From positions 143,971 through 207,970 of the forward strand of contig NZ_NAST01000002.1 of the NCBI RefSeq assembly GCF_002142215.1: a stretch of DNA of 64,000 nucleotides, in the 5' to 3' direction. Positions 40,480 through 49,665 of this stretch are shown here, piece after piece (positions within the stretch are counted from its first letter, which is position 1; each line of letters begins with the position of its first letter). This DNA comes from Gilliamella sp. N-G2 (GTDB lineage: Bacteria > Pseudomonadota > Gammaproteobacteria > Enterobacterales > Orbaceae). Below the pieces are notes generated by a model. It made no database searches. It saw only the letters and a program-made list of their open reading frames with translations, and was not told the origin of the DNA. Both the position numbers and the translations under genes were made by a program.

Positions 40480-41547
40480 ATGGCAGGAAATTCGATTGGT
40501 AAATTATTTAAAGTCACTACCTTTGGTGAATCACATGGTACTGCACTAGGTTGTATTGTTGATGGTGTGCCACCAGGAATGAATTTAACCGAATCCGATA
40601 TGCAACACGATCTTGATCGCCGTCGTCCTGGTTCATCTCGTTACACTACGCAACGTCGAGAAGCTGATCAAGTAAAAATCCTCTCAGGCGTATTTGAAGG
40701 TGTGACTACCGGTACCAGTATCGGATTATTAATTGAAAACACCGACCAACGTTCACAAGATTACAGCAAAATAAAAGATATTTTTAGACCGAGTCACGCC
40801 GATTATACCTACCAAAAAAAATATGGTATTCGGGATTATCGCGGTGGTGGTCGCTCATCGGCACGCGAAACAGCCATGCGTGTTGCGGCAGGTGCTATTG
40901 CTAAAAAATATTTACATGAAAAGTTAGGTATTACCATTCGTGGTTATTTGGCACAAATGGGTGATATCCAGTGCCAATTAAATGATTGGCAACAAGTTGA
41001 TCAAAATCCTTTTTTCTGTCCAGATGAAAGTAAACTAGAGGCTCTTGATCAACTATTAAGACAACTCAAAAAAGAGGGCGATTCAGTTGGCGCTAAAGTC
41101 TGTATTGTTGCTGAAAATGTTCCGGTAGGTTTAGGTGAGCCAGTCTTTGATAAATTAGATGCTGATCTTGCCCATGCATTAATGAGCATTAATGCAGTAA
41201 AAGGGGTTGAAATTGGTGATGGTTTTGCTGTAGTTAATAAACGTGGCAGTGAAAATCGTGACGAAATAACCCCGCAAGGATTTTTATCAAATCATGCTGG
41301 TGGTATTTTGGGGGGAATTAGTTCGGGACAAACTATTATTAGCAGCATAGCATTAAAACCAACCCCAAGTATTGAAATTGCCGGACAATCAATTAATATT
41401 AATGGTGAAAGTGTCGAAGTTTCAACCCATGGCAGACATGATCCTTGTGTCGGTATCCGAGCAGTACCTATTGCTGAAGCAATGGTCGCTATCGTATTAA
41501 TGGATCATTATCTTCGCTATCGGGCTCAATGTAGTGATGTAAAATAA
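40480..41547 (+). CDS. aroC: Chorismate synthase
   Basis: A 355-residue FMN-dependent lyase that makes chorismate from 5-enolpyruvylshikimate 3-phosphate, the last common step to aromatic amino acids, feeding the PheA encoded in this window. Family signatures are [18 protein letters not shown], the [12 protein letters not shown] loop, [19 protein letters not shown] and the C-terminal [16 protein letters not shown]. The length is close to E. coli AroC (361). yfcA starts 2 bases after its stop. Confidence 0.97.
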   Translation: MAGNSIGKLFKVTTFGESHGTALGCIVDGVPPGMNLTESDMQHDLDRRRPGSSRYTTQRREADQVKILSGVFEGVTTGTSIGLLIENTDQRSQDYSKIKDIFRPSHADYTYQKKYGIRDYRGGGRSSARETAMRVAAGAIAKKYLHEKLGITIRGYLAQMGDIQCQLNDWQQVDQNPFFCPDESKLEALDQLLRQLKKEGDSVGAKVCIVAENVPVGLGEPVFDKLDADLAHALMSINAVKGVEIGDGFAVVNKRGSENRDEITPQGFLSNHAGGILGGISSGQTIISSIALKPTPSIEIAGQSININGESVEVSTHGRHDPCVGIRAVPIAEAMVAIVLMDHYLRYRAQCSDVK

Positions 41548-41549
41548 TC

Positions 41550-42302
41550 ATGAGTTACGAATTACTGGCTTTACTTTTTTTAATTGCGACGTTAGCAGGC
41601 TTTATTGATTCAATTGCTGGTGGCGGTGGACTATTAACGGTACCGGCACTACTAGCTGTAGGATTACCACCAGCGAGTGCGTTAGCTACTAATAAATTAC
41701 AAAGTTGTGGCGGTTCTTTTTCTGCTAGTTTCTATTTTATTCGCCAACGTATGGTTGATTTAAAACAGCAAAAATGGGCGATTGTTTGTGCATTCATTGG
41801 TTCCGCTCTTGGCACATTATCAGTCATGCATATACAAGCGGATTTCTTAAAATTATTATTACCAATATTAACCATCAGCGTCGGACTTTATTTTCTACTA
41901 TCACCAACAATCGGAGATAGTGATCGTAATAGTCGGCTTTCGGTTTTACAGTTTGCTTTGATTCCTGCGCTGGTTATCGGTTTTTATGATGGATTTTTTG
42001 GCCCCGGTGCCGGATCATTCTATGCGCTCGCATATATTACTCTGGCTGGATTTAATTTAACTAAAGCAACCGCCCATACCAAAGTACTTAACTTTACCTC
42101 TAATCTAGCAGGATTAATCTTCTTTATTGCTGGTGGAGAAGTGGTATGGTCAATTGGTTTAGTTATGTTAGTTGGCCAATTTATCGGCGCAAGATTAGGG
42201 GCAAAAATGGTTATAGCTAAAGGACGAAAATTAATAAGACCAATGTTAATCACCGTTTCAACCATTATGAGTGTTAAACTAATCTATGAAAACTTCTTTT
42301 AA
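41550..42302 (+). CDS. yfcA: TSUP (TauE/SafE) family membrane transporter
   Basis: A 250-residue protein with seven or eight hydrophobic helices and the family repeat motifs SIAGGGGLLTVPALLA and DGFFGPGAGSFYALA. Family members move sulfite, sulfoacetate or other organosulfur anions; this substrate is unknown. The position after aroC and the sequence match E. coli YfcA, although mepA, which stands between them in E. coli, is missing. It ends at a strong terminator. Confidence 0.9.
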   Translation: MSYELLALLFLIATLAGFIDSIAGGGGLLTVPALLAVGLPPASALATNKLQSCGGSFSASFYFIRQRMVDLKQQKWAIVCAFIGSALGTLSVMHIQADFLKLLLPILTISVGLYFLLSPTIGDSDRNSRLSVLQFALIPALVIGFYDGFFGPGAGSFYALAYITLAGFNLTKATAHTKVLNFTSNLAGLIFFIAGGEVVWSIGLVMLVGQFIGARLGAKMVIAKGRKLIRPMLITVSTIMSVKLIYENFF

Positions 42303-42336
42303 AGAATAAAAAAAACATTTTTAATTAACTATAAAA

Positions 42337-42375
42337 AAACCGTTCCTCAAAATTTTTGAGGAACGGGTTTTTTTG
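42337..42375 (+). terminator. Strong rho-independent terminator of the prmB-aroC-yfcA operon
   Basis: A stem of about 13 bp (CCGTTCCTCAAAA and its complement, 42340-42366) is followed by a run of T at 42368-42374. Confidence 0.9.
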
Positions 42376-42403
42376 CATTTCCCAAAGTCTATATTTTAAA
42401 TCA

Positions 42404-42485
42404 ATAAAAAACCCTTTTTTTTACTTAAAAATTAATTTCATAAAAATCAAATAGTTGAAATTAACCGCAGAAAAAGGGTTTTTAC
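42404..42485. repeat. Nested inverted repeat next to the CRISPR array
   Basis: An outer arm AAAAACCCTTTTT (from about 42406) faces AAAAAGGGTTTTT (42471-42483). An inner arm TTAATTTCA faces TGAAATTAA within it. The two nested stems would fold as one elongated hairpin of about 78 nt. It lies between the yfcA terminator and the CRISPR array. It could be a second bidirectional terminator, a structured RNA or a relic of a short mobile element. Function is unknown. Confidence 0.5.
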
Positions 42486-42540
42486 GTCAAAATTGTTATT
42501 TACCTTTATCTGAACAATGATTATATTATATCGGTTTCTA

Positions 42541-42688
42541 GTTTAACGCCGTATAGGCCGTTTAGAAAGATAAAAAAAGGGCGTTCATTTGTAGCTATTG
42601 CTTCAAGGCTGTATAAGCCGTTTAGAAACTCTAGCACTCGGACTTAATACCCGATCAAATCTTCAAGGCTGTATAAGCCTGAAAAATT
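42541..42688 (+). CRISPR. Mini CRISPR array, type I-F-like, three repeats and two spacers, no cas genes
   Basis: Three related 28-base units start at 42541, 42601 and 42661, an exact 60-base period, with two unrelated 32-base spacers (42569-42600 and 42629-42660). Those are the type I-F sizes. Unit 1 agrees with the I-F repeat consensus I remember at about 23 of 28 positions and ends in TTTAGAAA. Units 1 and 2 differ in the stem but keep pairing (a C-G pair becomes T-A around the loop GTATA). Unit 3 has a degenerate 3' third, as trailer-end repeats do, so the leader is probably on the left. No cas gene lies in the window. Confidence 0.8.
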
Positions 42689-42852
42689 TTGAGGAGCTTA
42701 CTTTTTAAAGCCCAACATCTTATAAAATAAAAATTTTACAATATATAGGTAGCGTAAAAACGGTTAATTGCCTTTTGCTGTACAATCTCCCAGACAATGT
42801 TTATAGTAGTTCATATTCTGAATTAATATTGGTTTTGATTACTAGCGATATT

Positions 42853-43776
42853 ATGAAGCTTCAACAGTTACGTTACATTTTAGAAATTGCCCGTTCAGGC
42901 TCAATCAATGAGGCTGCTAAAAATTTGTATATTACTCAACCAAGTTTATCAACCGCAGTCAAGGAGTTGGAAGCTGAATTTGGTATTGAAATTTTTGTAC
43001 GGACATCTAAAGGAGTTTCATTATCGACTGATGGAGTTGAATTTTTAGGTTATGCAAAACAGGTTTTAGATCAAGCTCAGTTGCTAGAACAGCACTATGC
43101 TAAAAAAGTACCCTCCAAACAACTGTGTAGCATATCTACCCAACATTATGCATTTGCGGTAAACGCTTTTGTTAATTTAATCAAAAAGAATCATACTGAT
43201 GAATATGAGTTTACCCTACGTGAAACTCGTACTTACGATATTATAACTGATGTGGCTAATTTACGTAGTGAAGTAGGTATTTTGTATCTAACTGATTTTA
43301 ACCAAAAAGTTATTTTACGTTTGCTTAAAGAACATCGTTTAACTTTTAATCCACTATTTGAGGCTGATCCACATGTATTTATCAGTACCCATCATCCTTT
43401 GGCGGCCATGAAGTCTTTAACATTAGATGATTTAGAGGATTTTCCTTATCTTTCATTTGAACAAGGCGAATATAACTCTTTTTATTTTTCCGAAGAGATT
43501 TTAAGTACTGTGTATCATAAAAAAAGTATTCATGTCAGTGATAGGGCAACTTTATTTAATTTATTGCATGGATTAAATGGCTATACAATTAGTACCGGTG
43601 TGCTCAGTACTGATTTAAATGGGTCAGACATTCTATCTATCCCTTTAGATGTCGAAGAAAAGATATTAATTGGCTGGATAACATCACAAAAAGCACAGCT
43701 AAGTTTATCGGCACAAAATTATATTGAAGCGTTGAAAAAGCTTATTCAAGAAGAGTATGGTTTTAAGCTCAAATAA
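42853..43776 (+). CDS. LysR-family transcriptional regulator
   Basis: A 307-residue regulator. The N-terminal winged helix MKLQQLRYILEIARSGSINE, with ITQPSLSTAVKELEAE as recognition helix, is followed by a periplasmic-binding-like effector domain (~90-300). I start at 42853 because the family begins MKLQQL; the reading frame is open 26 codons further upstream but that part is not LysR-like. No clear ribosome site is visible. It does not face a divergent target gene: the CRISPR array and yfcA terminator lie upstream, so its targets are unknown. Confidence 0.85.
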   Translation: MKLQQLRYILEIARSGSINEAAKNLYITQPSLSTAVKELEAEFGIEIFVRTSKGVSLSTDGVEFLGYAKQVLDQAQLLEQHYAKKVPSKQLCSISTQHYAFAVNAFVNLIKKNHTDEYEFTLRETRTYDIITDVANLRSEVGILYLTDFNQKVILRLLKEHRLTFNPLFEADPHVFISTHHPLAAMKSLTLDDLEDFPYLSFEQGEYNSFYFSEEILSTVYHKKSIHVSDRATLFNLLHGLNGYTISTGVLSTDLNGSDILSIPLDVEEKILIGWITSQKAQLSLSAQNYIEALKKLIQEEYGFKLK

Positions 43777-43799
43777 ACGTTTGCGATTAATAAATCAAA

Positions 43800-43827
43800 T
43801 TGCTATTTCAGTAAATTCCAGTATAAT
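43800..43827 (+). promoter_or_regulatory. rpsO promoter
   Basis: TTGCTA (43800-43805), 16 bases, TATAAT (43822-43827), then a GC-rich discriminator TGCGCACG, typical of stringently controlled ribosomal genes. It lies about 95 bases before the rpsO ATG. Confidence 0.7.
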
Positions 43828-43922
43828 TGCGCACGATTCATATATTTATTATATGAATGCCGAGGGATGTCTGAATTAGAGATCGGTCATTCCATTTTTT
43901 ATATTTATTTAAGAGGTTTATT

Positions 43923-44192
43923 ATGTCTCTAACTGTAGAAGCTAAAGCGAAAATCGTTGCTGAATATGGTCGTGGTACTAACGACACTGGTTCAACTGAA
44001 GTTCAAGTTGCTCTTTTAACTGCACGCATTAATGGCTTACAAGGTCATTTTTCTGAGCATAAAAAAGATCACCATAGCCGCCGTGGTTTATTACGCATGG
44101 TGTCTAGCCGTCGTAAATTATTAGATTATTTACGTCGTAAAGACTTTGAACGTTATAGCCAATTAATTCAAAGACTAGGTTTACGTCGCTAA
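43923..44192 (+). CDS. rpsO: 30S ribosomal protein S15
   Basis: An 89-residue protein, the usual S15 length, with [21 protein letters not shown] and [20 protein letters not shown], the 16S-binding helices. It binds the central domain of 16S rRNA early in 30S assembly. AAGAGG precedes the ATG. The gene is followed by a terminator and pnp, as in E. coli. Confidence 0.98.
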   Translation: MSLTVEAKAKIVAEYGRGTNDTGSTEVQVALLTARINGLQGHFSEHKKDHHSRRGLLRMVSSRRKLLDYLRRKDFERYSQLIQRLGLRR

Positions 44193-44207
44193 TTATTTAT
44201 CTACTTG

Positions 44208-44231
44208 AAAAGAGGCTTAGGCCTCTTTTTT
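44208..44231 (+). terminator. rpsO terminator
   Basis: An AAAAGAGGC stem with a TTAG loop pairs to GCCTCTTTT and runs into six T residues. In E. coli partial read-through here feeds pnp. Confidence 0.9.
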
Positions 44232-44312
44232 CGTTGTGAAAATTCAAGGCTTTGATATAATGCAGAGTCCGAAAAGCTAAATAAATGCTTTGAAGATAGA
44301 AATTAATAAAAT

Positions 44313-44400
44313 AAAAGATTGTATCTCATGTTTCGCGCGACTAATGAGAGCTCTATAATTTATAGATTTGTCATTAGTCGTGACAGTGAAATAATCTTTT
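44313..44400 (+). promoter_or_regulatory. pnp leader stem-loop, likely RNase III target
   Basis: Outer arms AAAAGATT (44313-44320) and AATCTTTT (44393-44400) enclose further pairing, including GACTAATGA against TCATTAGTC, giving a stem of over 25 pairs with small bulges. In E. coli a long stem in the pnp leader is cut by RNase III and then processed by PNPase to repress pnp. Position and shape fit that autocontrol; the function here is inferred. Confidence 0.75.
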
Positions 44401-44509
44401 GTTTAGTATCCCACACATAGTTGAAGTGTGTATCAATATGTTCCAGCGTCATGCTGCTTCCTGTCGAAATATCAAACTTCAACGTGATTTATTACAAGAG
44501 GACATTATT

Positions 44510-46624
44510 TTGTTTAATCCGACATATCAAAAATTCCAATATGGTCGCCATACTGTTACTTTAGAAACTGGTATTATGGCGCGTCAAGCAACTGCTGCAG
44601 TTATGGTTAACATGGACGATACTGCGGTATTTGTCACTGTAGTTGCTAATAAAAAAGTTAAAGAAGGACAAGACTTTTTCCCTTTAACCGTTAACTATCA
44701 AGAACGTACTTATGCTGCAGGTCGTATTCCTGGTGGCTTTTTCAAACGTGAAGGTCGCCCAAGTGAAGGCGAAACATTAATTGCCCGTTTAATCGACCGT
44801 CCACTTCGTCCATTATTTCCTGAAGGTTTTGTTAATGAAATTCAAATCATTGCAACAGTGGTATCAGTAAATCCTGAAGTGAGCCCTGATTTAGTTGCTA
44901 TGATTGGTGCATCAGCTGCACTTTGTTTATCTGGCGTGCCTTTCCATGGCCCAATTGGTGCTGCTCGTGTAGGTTTTATCAATGATGAATTTGTGTTAAA
45001 TCCATCAGTAAAAGAATTAGCATCAAGCCGTTTAGATTTGGTTGTTGCCGGTACCAAAAGTGCGGTATTAATGGTTGAATCAGAAGCTGATCTGTTAACT
45101 GAAGACCAAATGTTAGCGGCAGTGGTATTTGGGCATGATCAACAACAAGTTGTAATTGATAATATCAATGAATTTGTTGCTAAAGCGAATTGTGAAAAAT
45201 GGGATTGGGTTGCACCCGCTAAAAATGAAGAGCTATTTAATGCGGTTTCTGAGTTAGCTAAAGATCGTTTAGGTGAAGCTTATCGTATTACTGAAAAACA
45301 AGCTCGTTATGCGCAAATTGATTTAATTAAAGAAGAAGTGTTAGCAGCACTTAAAGAAAAAGATGAAGAGCTTGACGAAAACGAAGTTATCAACATTATT
45401 GTTGATTTAGAAAGCCAAATCGTTCGTCAACGTGTTATTGCTGGTGAGCCACGTATCGATGGTCGTGAAAAAGATATGATTCGTGCTCTGGATATTCGTA
45501 CCAATGTATTACCTAGAACTCATGGTAGCGCATTATTTACTCGTGGTGAAACGCAAGCATTAGTTACCGCTACTTTAGGTACTGAACGTGATGCGCAGAT
45601 CATTGATGAGTTAACTGGTGAATATACCGAACGTTTCCTTTTACATTATAACTTCCCTCCATATTCAGTTGGTGAAACAGGTATGGTTGGTTCACCAAAA
45701 CGTCGTGAAATTGGTCATGGTCGTTTAGCTAAACGTGGTGTTGCTGCGGTAATGCCAAGCAAAGAAGAATTTCCATATACTGTACGTGTAGTTTCTGAAA
45801 TTACTGAATCTAATGGTTCTTCTTCAATGGCTTCAGTTTGTGGCGCATCATTAGCATTAATGGATGCTGGTGTACCAATTAAGTCTTCTGTTGCCGGTAT
45901 TGCAATGGGCCTTGTTAAAGAAGGTGATAACTTTGTAGTATTATCTGATATTTTAGGTGATGAAGACCATCTTGGTGATATGGACTTTAAAGTAGCTGGT
46001 ACCCGTGAAGGTGTAAGTGCACTACAAATGGATATCAAAATTGAAGGTATCACCAAAGAAATTATGCAAGTTGCCTTAAACCAAGCTAAAGGCGCTCGTT
46101 TGCATATTTTAGGGGTAATGGAACAAGCGATTAATAAACCTCGTCAAGAGATATCTGAATTTGCACCTCGTATATATACGATGAATGTTAATCCAGATAA
46201 AATCCGCGATATCATCGGTAAAGGTGGTGCAACTATTCGTGCATTAACTGAAGAAACCGGAACTACCATTGAAATTACTGATGATGGTACAGTGAAAATT
46301 GCGGCATCTGATGGTAATAAAGCGCAAGATGCAATTGCACGTATCAACAACTTAGTTGCTGATGTGGAAATTGGTAAAATCTATACCGGTAAAGTAACGC
46401 GTATTGTTGATTTTGGGGCATTTGTTTCTATTATTGGCGGAAAAGAGGGACTTGTTCACGTTTCTCAAATCGCTGATCATCGAGTGGAAAAAGTTGCAGA
46501 CTACTTGAAAGTAGGTCAAGAAGTGAATGTTAAAGTGTTAGAAATTGATCGTCAGGGGCGAATTCGTTTAAGTATGAAAGATGCAGTTGAGTTAGACTCT
46601 CAAGTTACACCAGTAACTGAATAA
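44510..46624 (+). CDS. pnp: Polynucleotide phosphorylase
   Basis: A 704-residue trimeric 3'-5' phosphorolytic exoribonuclease of the degradosome. I start at the TTG at 44510 (then [11 protein letters not shown]), since E. coli pnp also starts with TTG at this point and AAGAGGA lies 7 bases upstream; the frame is open from 44399 but that stretch is leader. Two RNase PH domains, a KH domain ([15 protein letters not shown]) and an S1 domain ([18 protein letters not shown]) are present. The tail is shorter than in E. coli. Confidence 0.97.
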   Translation: MFNPTYQKFQYGRHTVTLETGIMARQATAAVMVNMDDTAVFVTVVANKKVKEGQDFFPLTVNYQERTYAAGRIPGGFFKREGRPSEGETLIARLIDRPLRPLFPEGFVNEIQIIATVVSVNPEVSPDLVAMIGASAALCLSGVPFHGPIGAARVGFINDEFVLNPSVKELASSRLDLVVAGTKSAVLMVESEADLLTEDQMLAAVVFGHDQQQVVIDNINEFVAKANCEKWDWVAPAKNEELFNAVSELAKDRLGEAYRITEKQARYAQIDLIKEEVLAALKEKDEELDENEVINIIVDLESQIVRQRVIAGEPRIDGREKDMIRALDIRTNVLPRTHGSALFTRGETQALVTATLGTERDAQIIDELTGEYTERFLLHYNFPPYSVGETGMVGSPKRREIGHGRLAKRGVAAVMPSKEEFPYTVRVVSEITESNGSSSMASVCGASLALMDAGVPIKSSVAGIAMGLVKEGDNFVVLSDILGDEDHLGDMDFKVAGTREGVSALQMDIKIEGITKEIMQVALNQAKGARLHILGVMEQAINKPRQEISEFAPRIYTMNVNPDKIRDIIGKGGATIRALTEETGTTIEITDDGTVKIAASDGNKAQDAIARINNLVADVEIGKIYTGKVTRIVDFGAFVSIIGGKEGLVHVSQIADHRVEKVADYLKVGQEVNVKVLEIDRQGRIRLSMKDAVELDSQVTPVTE

Positions 46625-46648
46625 AATAAAATTAATTAGGAGCCTACT

Positions 46649-47500
46649 ATGAGATTATACAACCTGAGAATGCTGTGCTGTATGTTTGCAGTCATTATTT
46701 TGTCAGGTTGTTCTAATTCTTTACCTTTACTTGCTGTTCCTGAGCAAGTTTCGTATGATGATGAATTGAAAATTGCTGAAATTAGTCAACGATTATCAAG
46801 ACGAGATCTTGATACTGTTTCTAGAATGCAACTGATTTTCGAACGAGGAATTGTTTACGATTCATTAGGTTTTAAAGCATTTGCACAAAGTGATTTTAAT
46901 CACCTTTTAAGCTTTAACCCAGAGATCCCAGATGTTTATAATTTTCTTGGTACATATGCGCTAAGAGATGGTGATTTTGATAATGCGATCATGGCGTTTA
47001 ATACTACTTTAGAGCTAGATCCATCTTATGCTTATGCCTATTTAAATCGTGCGATAGCATTATATCGTACAGGACATTATCAAGCAGCACAGCTTGATGC
47101 ACAAAAATTTTACCAATATGATGTCAATGAACCAATTCGAATTCTGTGGCTTTATTTGATTGAAAAAGAAATAGATAAACAAGCTGCACTAACTCAATTA
47201 CAAAATCGTTATGATAAACTTAACGACAAATCGAGTTATAGCAGTGATATTATTGCATTTTATTTGGGTAAAATGAATGAATCCAAATTAATGCAAAACC
47301 TTCAACAAGGTGTAGAAAATGATCGGCAATTAGCTGAGCGCCTTTGTGAAGCTTACTTTTATTTAGGTAAATATTACCAAAGTAAAGGTAATAATGAGCG
47401 TGCCAAAATGTTATTTAAATATGCTTTAGCTAATAATATTTATAACTTTGTTGAACATCAACAGGCACTCTACGAAATTAAGTTACTTGACGAAAAGTAA
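46649..47500 (+). CDS. nlpI: Lipoprotein NlpI
   Basis: A 283-residue outer-membrane lipoprotein with lipobox LSGC (C21) and tetratricopeptide repeats, e.g. PDVYNFLGTYALRDGDFDNA and YAYAYLNRAIALYRTGHYQAA. NlpI is the adaptor that brings MepS to the protease Prc, which is also encoded in this window, and scaffolds peptidoglycan hydrolases. pnp-nlpI-deaD is the E. coli order. TAGGAG precedes the ATG. Confidence 0.96.
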   Translation: MRLYNLRMLCCMFAVIILSGCSNSLPLLAVPEQVSYDDELKIAEISQRLSRRDLDTVSRMQLIFERGIVYDSLGFKAFAQSDFNHLLSFNPEIPDVYNFLGTYALRDGDFDNAIMAFNTTLELDPSYAYAYLNRAIALYRTGHYQAAQLDAQKFYQYDVNEPIRILWLYLIEKEIDKQAALTQLQNRYDKLNDKSSYSSDIIAFYLGKMNESKLMQNLQQGVENDRQLAERLCEAYFYLGKYYQSKGNNERAKMLFKYALANNIYNFVEHQQALYEIKLLDEK

Positions 47501-47845
47501 CGAGGGTCATGCCAGTTTAAAAGTGAAAATATTGTTATAGCGTAGTTCTGATTTGCCCGTAAAATATTCTCGATTCTTTGCATACTTTTTATCAATTGTA
47601 TTGTTTAAATATTAATTGCATTAAAGTTATCTAATTGAGTAAGTATTGGCAGTTAGTTATTGGGGTGAGTTGTAAATTTTCAATTTAGTGAGCTGGCATA
47701 AATGTATATAGGCTGTTTTATTTTGGTACCGTAATAATTTGTGATACCTGCAGTAATCCTCATGAATTATTTTACTTAATAGCGATCAACTGAGGTTGCT
47801 AACCAAATATTGAGCATATATAGTTAAATTTACAAGCGAGTTTAC
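47501..47845 (+). other. Long untranslated leader of deaD
   Basis: 345 bases separate nlpI from deaD. Only tiny frames occur (for example a 10-codon frame near 47702). I see no clear terminator after nlpI. Long cold-responsive leaders are known before deaD in E. coli; whether this one senses cold is inferred from position only. Confidence 0.45.
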
Positions 47846-49612
47846 ATGACAAAAGAAATATCTTTTATTGACCTTGGTTTATCTGAGGAAATCCTTAACG
47901 CATTAAATGATCTTGGTTTTACTAAACCATCACCAATCCAAGCCGAATGTATTCCTTTACTTTTAGAGGGTAATGATGTGCTGGGTATGGCGCAAACCGG
48001 TAGTGGCAAAACTGCCGCTTTTTCAATCCCTTTTTTAATGAATATTGATGTTAATTTAAAAGCACCACAATTATTAGTATTAGCGCCAACACGTGAACTA
48101 GCTATTCAAGTTGCTGATGCGTGTGCTGAGTATTCTAAATATGTGAAAGGGGTAAAAGTATTAGCGCTTTATGGTGGTCAACGTTATGATGTGCAATTGC
48201 GTGCATTAAAACAAGGTCCACAAATCGTGGTAGGAACGCCTGGTCGTTTATTAGATCATTTAAATCGTAAAACGTTAGATCTTTCTAATCTCAAAGGGTT
48301 AGTTTTAGATGAAGCCGATGAGATGCTACGAATGGGCTTTATTGATGATGTTGAAAGCATTATGGCGACAATTCCTGAAGAGCATCAAACTGCGCTATTT
48401 TCAGCGACGATGCCGGCGCCAATTCGTCGAATTACTAAACGTTTTATGCATAATCCAAAAGAAGTGCAAATCAAAGGGACTAAGCAAACTGCACCAGATA
48501 TCGATCAGAGTTATTGGCTCGTTCGCGGCATGCGTAAGAATGAAGCGATTGTACGTTTCCTTGAAGCAGAAGACTTTGATGCGGCAATTATTTTTGTGCG
48601 CACCAAAACCGCTACCTTAGAAGTCGCTGAAGTGTTAGAAAAACATGGTTATAGTTGCGCAGCCTTAAATGGTGATATGACGCAACAGCTTCGTGAGCAA
48701 ACACTTGATCGTTTACGTAATGGTCGCTTAGATATTTTGATTGCAACAGATGTGGCAGCGCGCGGTTTAGATGTTGAACGTATCAGTTTAGTGATTAATT
48801 ATGATATTACGCTAGATTCAGAATCTTATGTTCACCGTATTGGGCGAACTGGTCGTGCTGGTCGAGCAGGACGTGCTATTTTATTTGTTGATAGCCGTGA
48901 ACGTCGTTTGCTTAAAAATATTGAGCAAACTATCAAGAAACCAATTCCAGAAGTGGCATTACCTTCTAAAGAGTTGCTTGAAAAACGTCGTTTAGCTAAA
49001 TTTACTCAGCAAGTTCAGCAACAACTTGAGAGTACCGATTTAGAACAATATCAAACATTACTCGAACAAATTCAGGCTGAGAGTGGCACAGATCTTGAAA
49101 CGATTGCCACAGCGTTGCTACGTTTAGCACAGCGTGATCGTCCGTTAATTCTTCCACCTGATCCAGTCTTTAAACCGGCAAGAGAATATCGTGATCGTGA
49201 TGGTCGTAATGGTGAGCGTCGCTTACGTGGTGATAATCGTGAATCACCAAAACGTCGCGAACGTCGAGATGTTGGTGAGATGGATATGTATCGTATCGAA
49301 ATTGGTAAAGAAAACGGTGTTGAAGTGCGCCATATTGTCGGTGCAATTGCCAATGAAGCTGATATTAGTAGTCGCTATATTGGTAATATCAAACTTTATG
49401 AGACTTATTCAACCGTAGAATTACCAAAAGGTATGCCTAAAGATATCCTTAAGCATTTTGAGCGTGTTAGAGTACTTAATAAACCGATGAAAATGAGCCT
49501 AGTCGCAGGTAAATCATCTGAAGCTAAGCGCGGACGTAAAAGTAGTCAGCCTGAATCTGATGATAAAGGTTTTGCGAAAAAACGTGGTCGCCCAGCCGCA
49601 CCTAAGTTTTAA
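47846..49612 (+). CDS. deaD: ATP-dependent RNA helicase DeaD (CsdA)
   Basis: A 588-residue DEAD-box helicase for ribosome assembly and mRNA unwinding in the cold. Motifs in order: Q motif [11 protein letters not shown], motif [12 protein letters not shown], motif Ia PTRELAIQ, motif [13 protein letters not shown] in FSATMPAP, and motif [13 protein letters not shown]. The C-terminal DbpA-like RNA-binding domain (~480-555) is present, followed by a short basic tail ending RGRPAAPKF. Confidence 0.97.
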   Translation: MTKEISFIDLGLSEEILNALNDLGFTKPSPIQAECIPLLLEGNDVLGMAQTGSGKTAAFSIPFLMNIDVNLKAPQLLVLAPTRELAIQVADACAEYSKYVKGVKVLALYGGQRYDVQLRALKQGPQIVVGTPGRLLDHLNRKTLDLSNLKGLVLDEADEMLRMGFIDDVESIMATIPEEHQTALFSATMPAPIRRITKRFMHNPKEVQIKGTKQTAPDIDQSYWLVRGMRKNEAIVRFLEAEDFDAAIIFVRTKTATLEVAEVLEKHGYSCAALNGDMTQQLREQTLDRLRNGRLDILIATDVAARGLDVERISLVINYDITLDSESYVHRIGRTGRAGRAGRAILFVDSRERRLLKNIEQTIKKPIPEVALPSKELLEKRRLAKFTQQVQQQLESTDLEQYQTLLEQIQAESGTDLETIATALLRLAQRDRPLILPPDPVFKPAREYRDRDGRNGERRLRGDNRESPKRRERRDVGEMDMYRIEIGKENGVEVRHIVGAIANEADISSRYIGNIKLYETYSTVELPKGMPKDILKHFERVRVLNKPMKMSLVAGKSSEAKRGRKSSQPESDDKGFAKKRGRPAAPKF

Positions 49613-49633
49613 TACTTTTAAGTTTTGACTTTT

Positions 49634-49665
49634 CAAACCTCTGTTATAAAACAGAGGTTTTTTTA
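49634..49665 (+). terminator. Terminator of deaD
   Basis: An 11-bp stem (AAACCTCTGTT and its complement) with a 4-base loop is followed by seven T residues. Convergent with the next gene. Confidence 0.9.

Noticed and set aside
42337..42375. Terminator stem as a further CRISPR-like unit, because TTTTTGAGGA recurs near 42685
   Set aside because: The shared stretch is short and A/T-rich, and the spacing does not fit the 60-base period.
49072..49353. Reverse-strand frame of 93 codons, arginine- and serine-rich
   Set aside because: It is the shadow of the basic C-terminal region of deaD.
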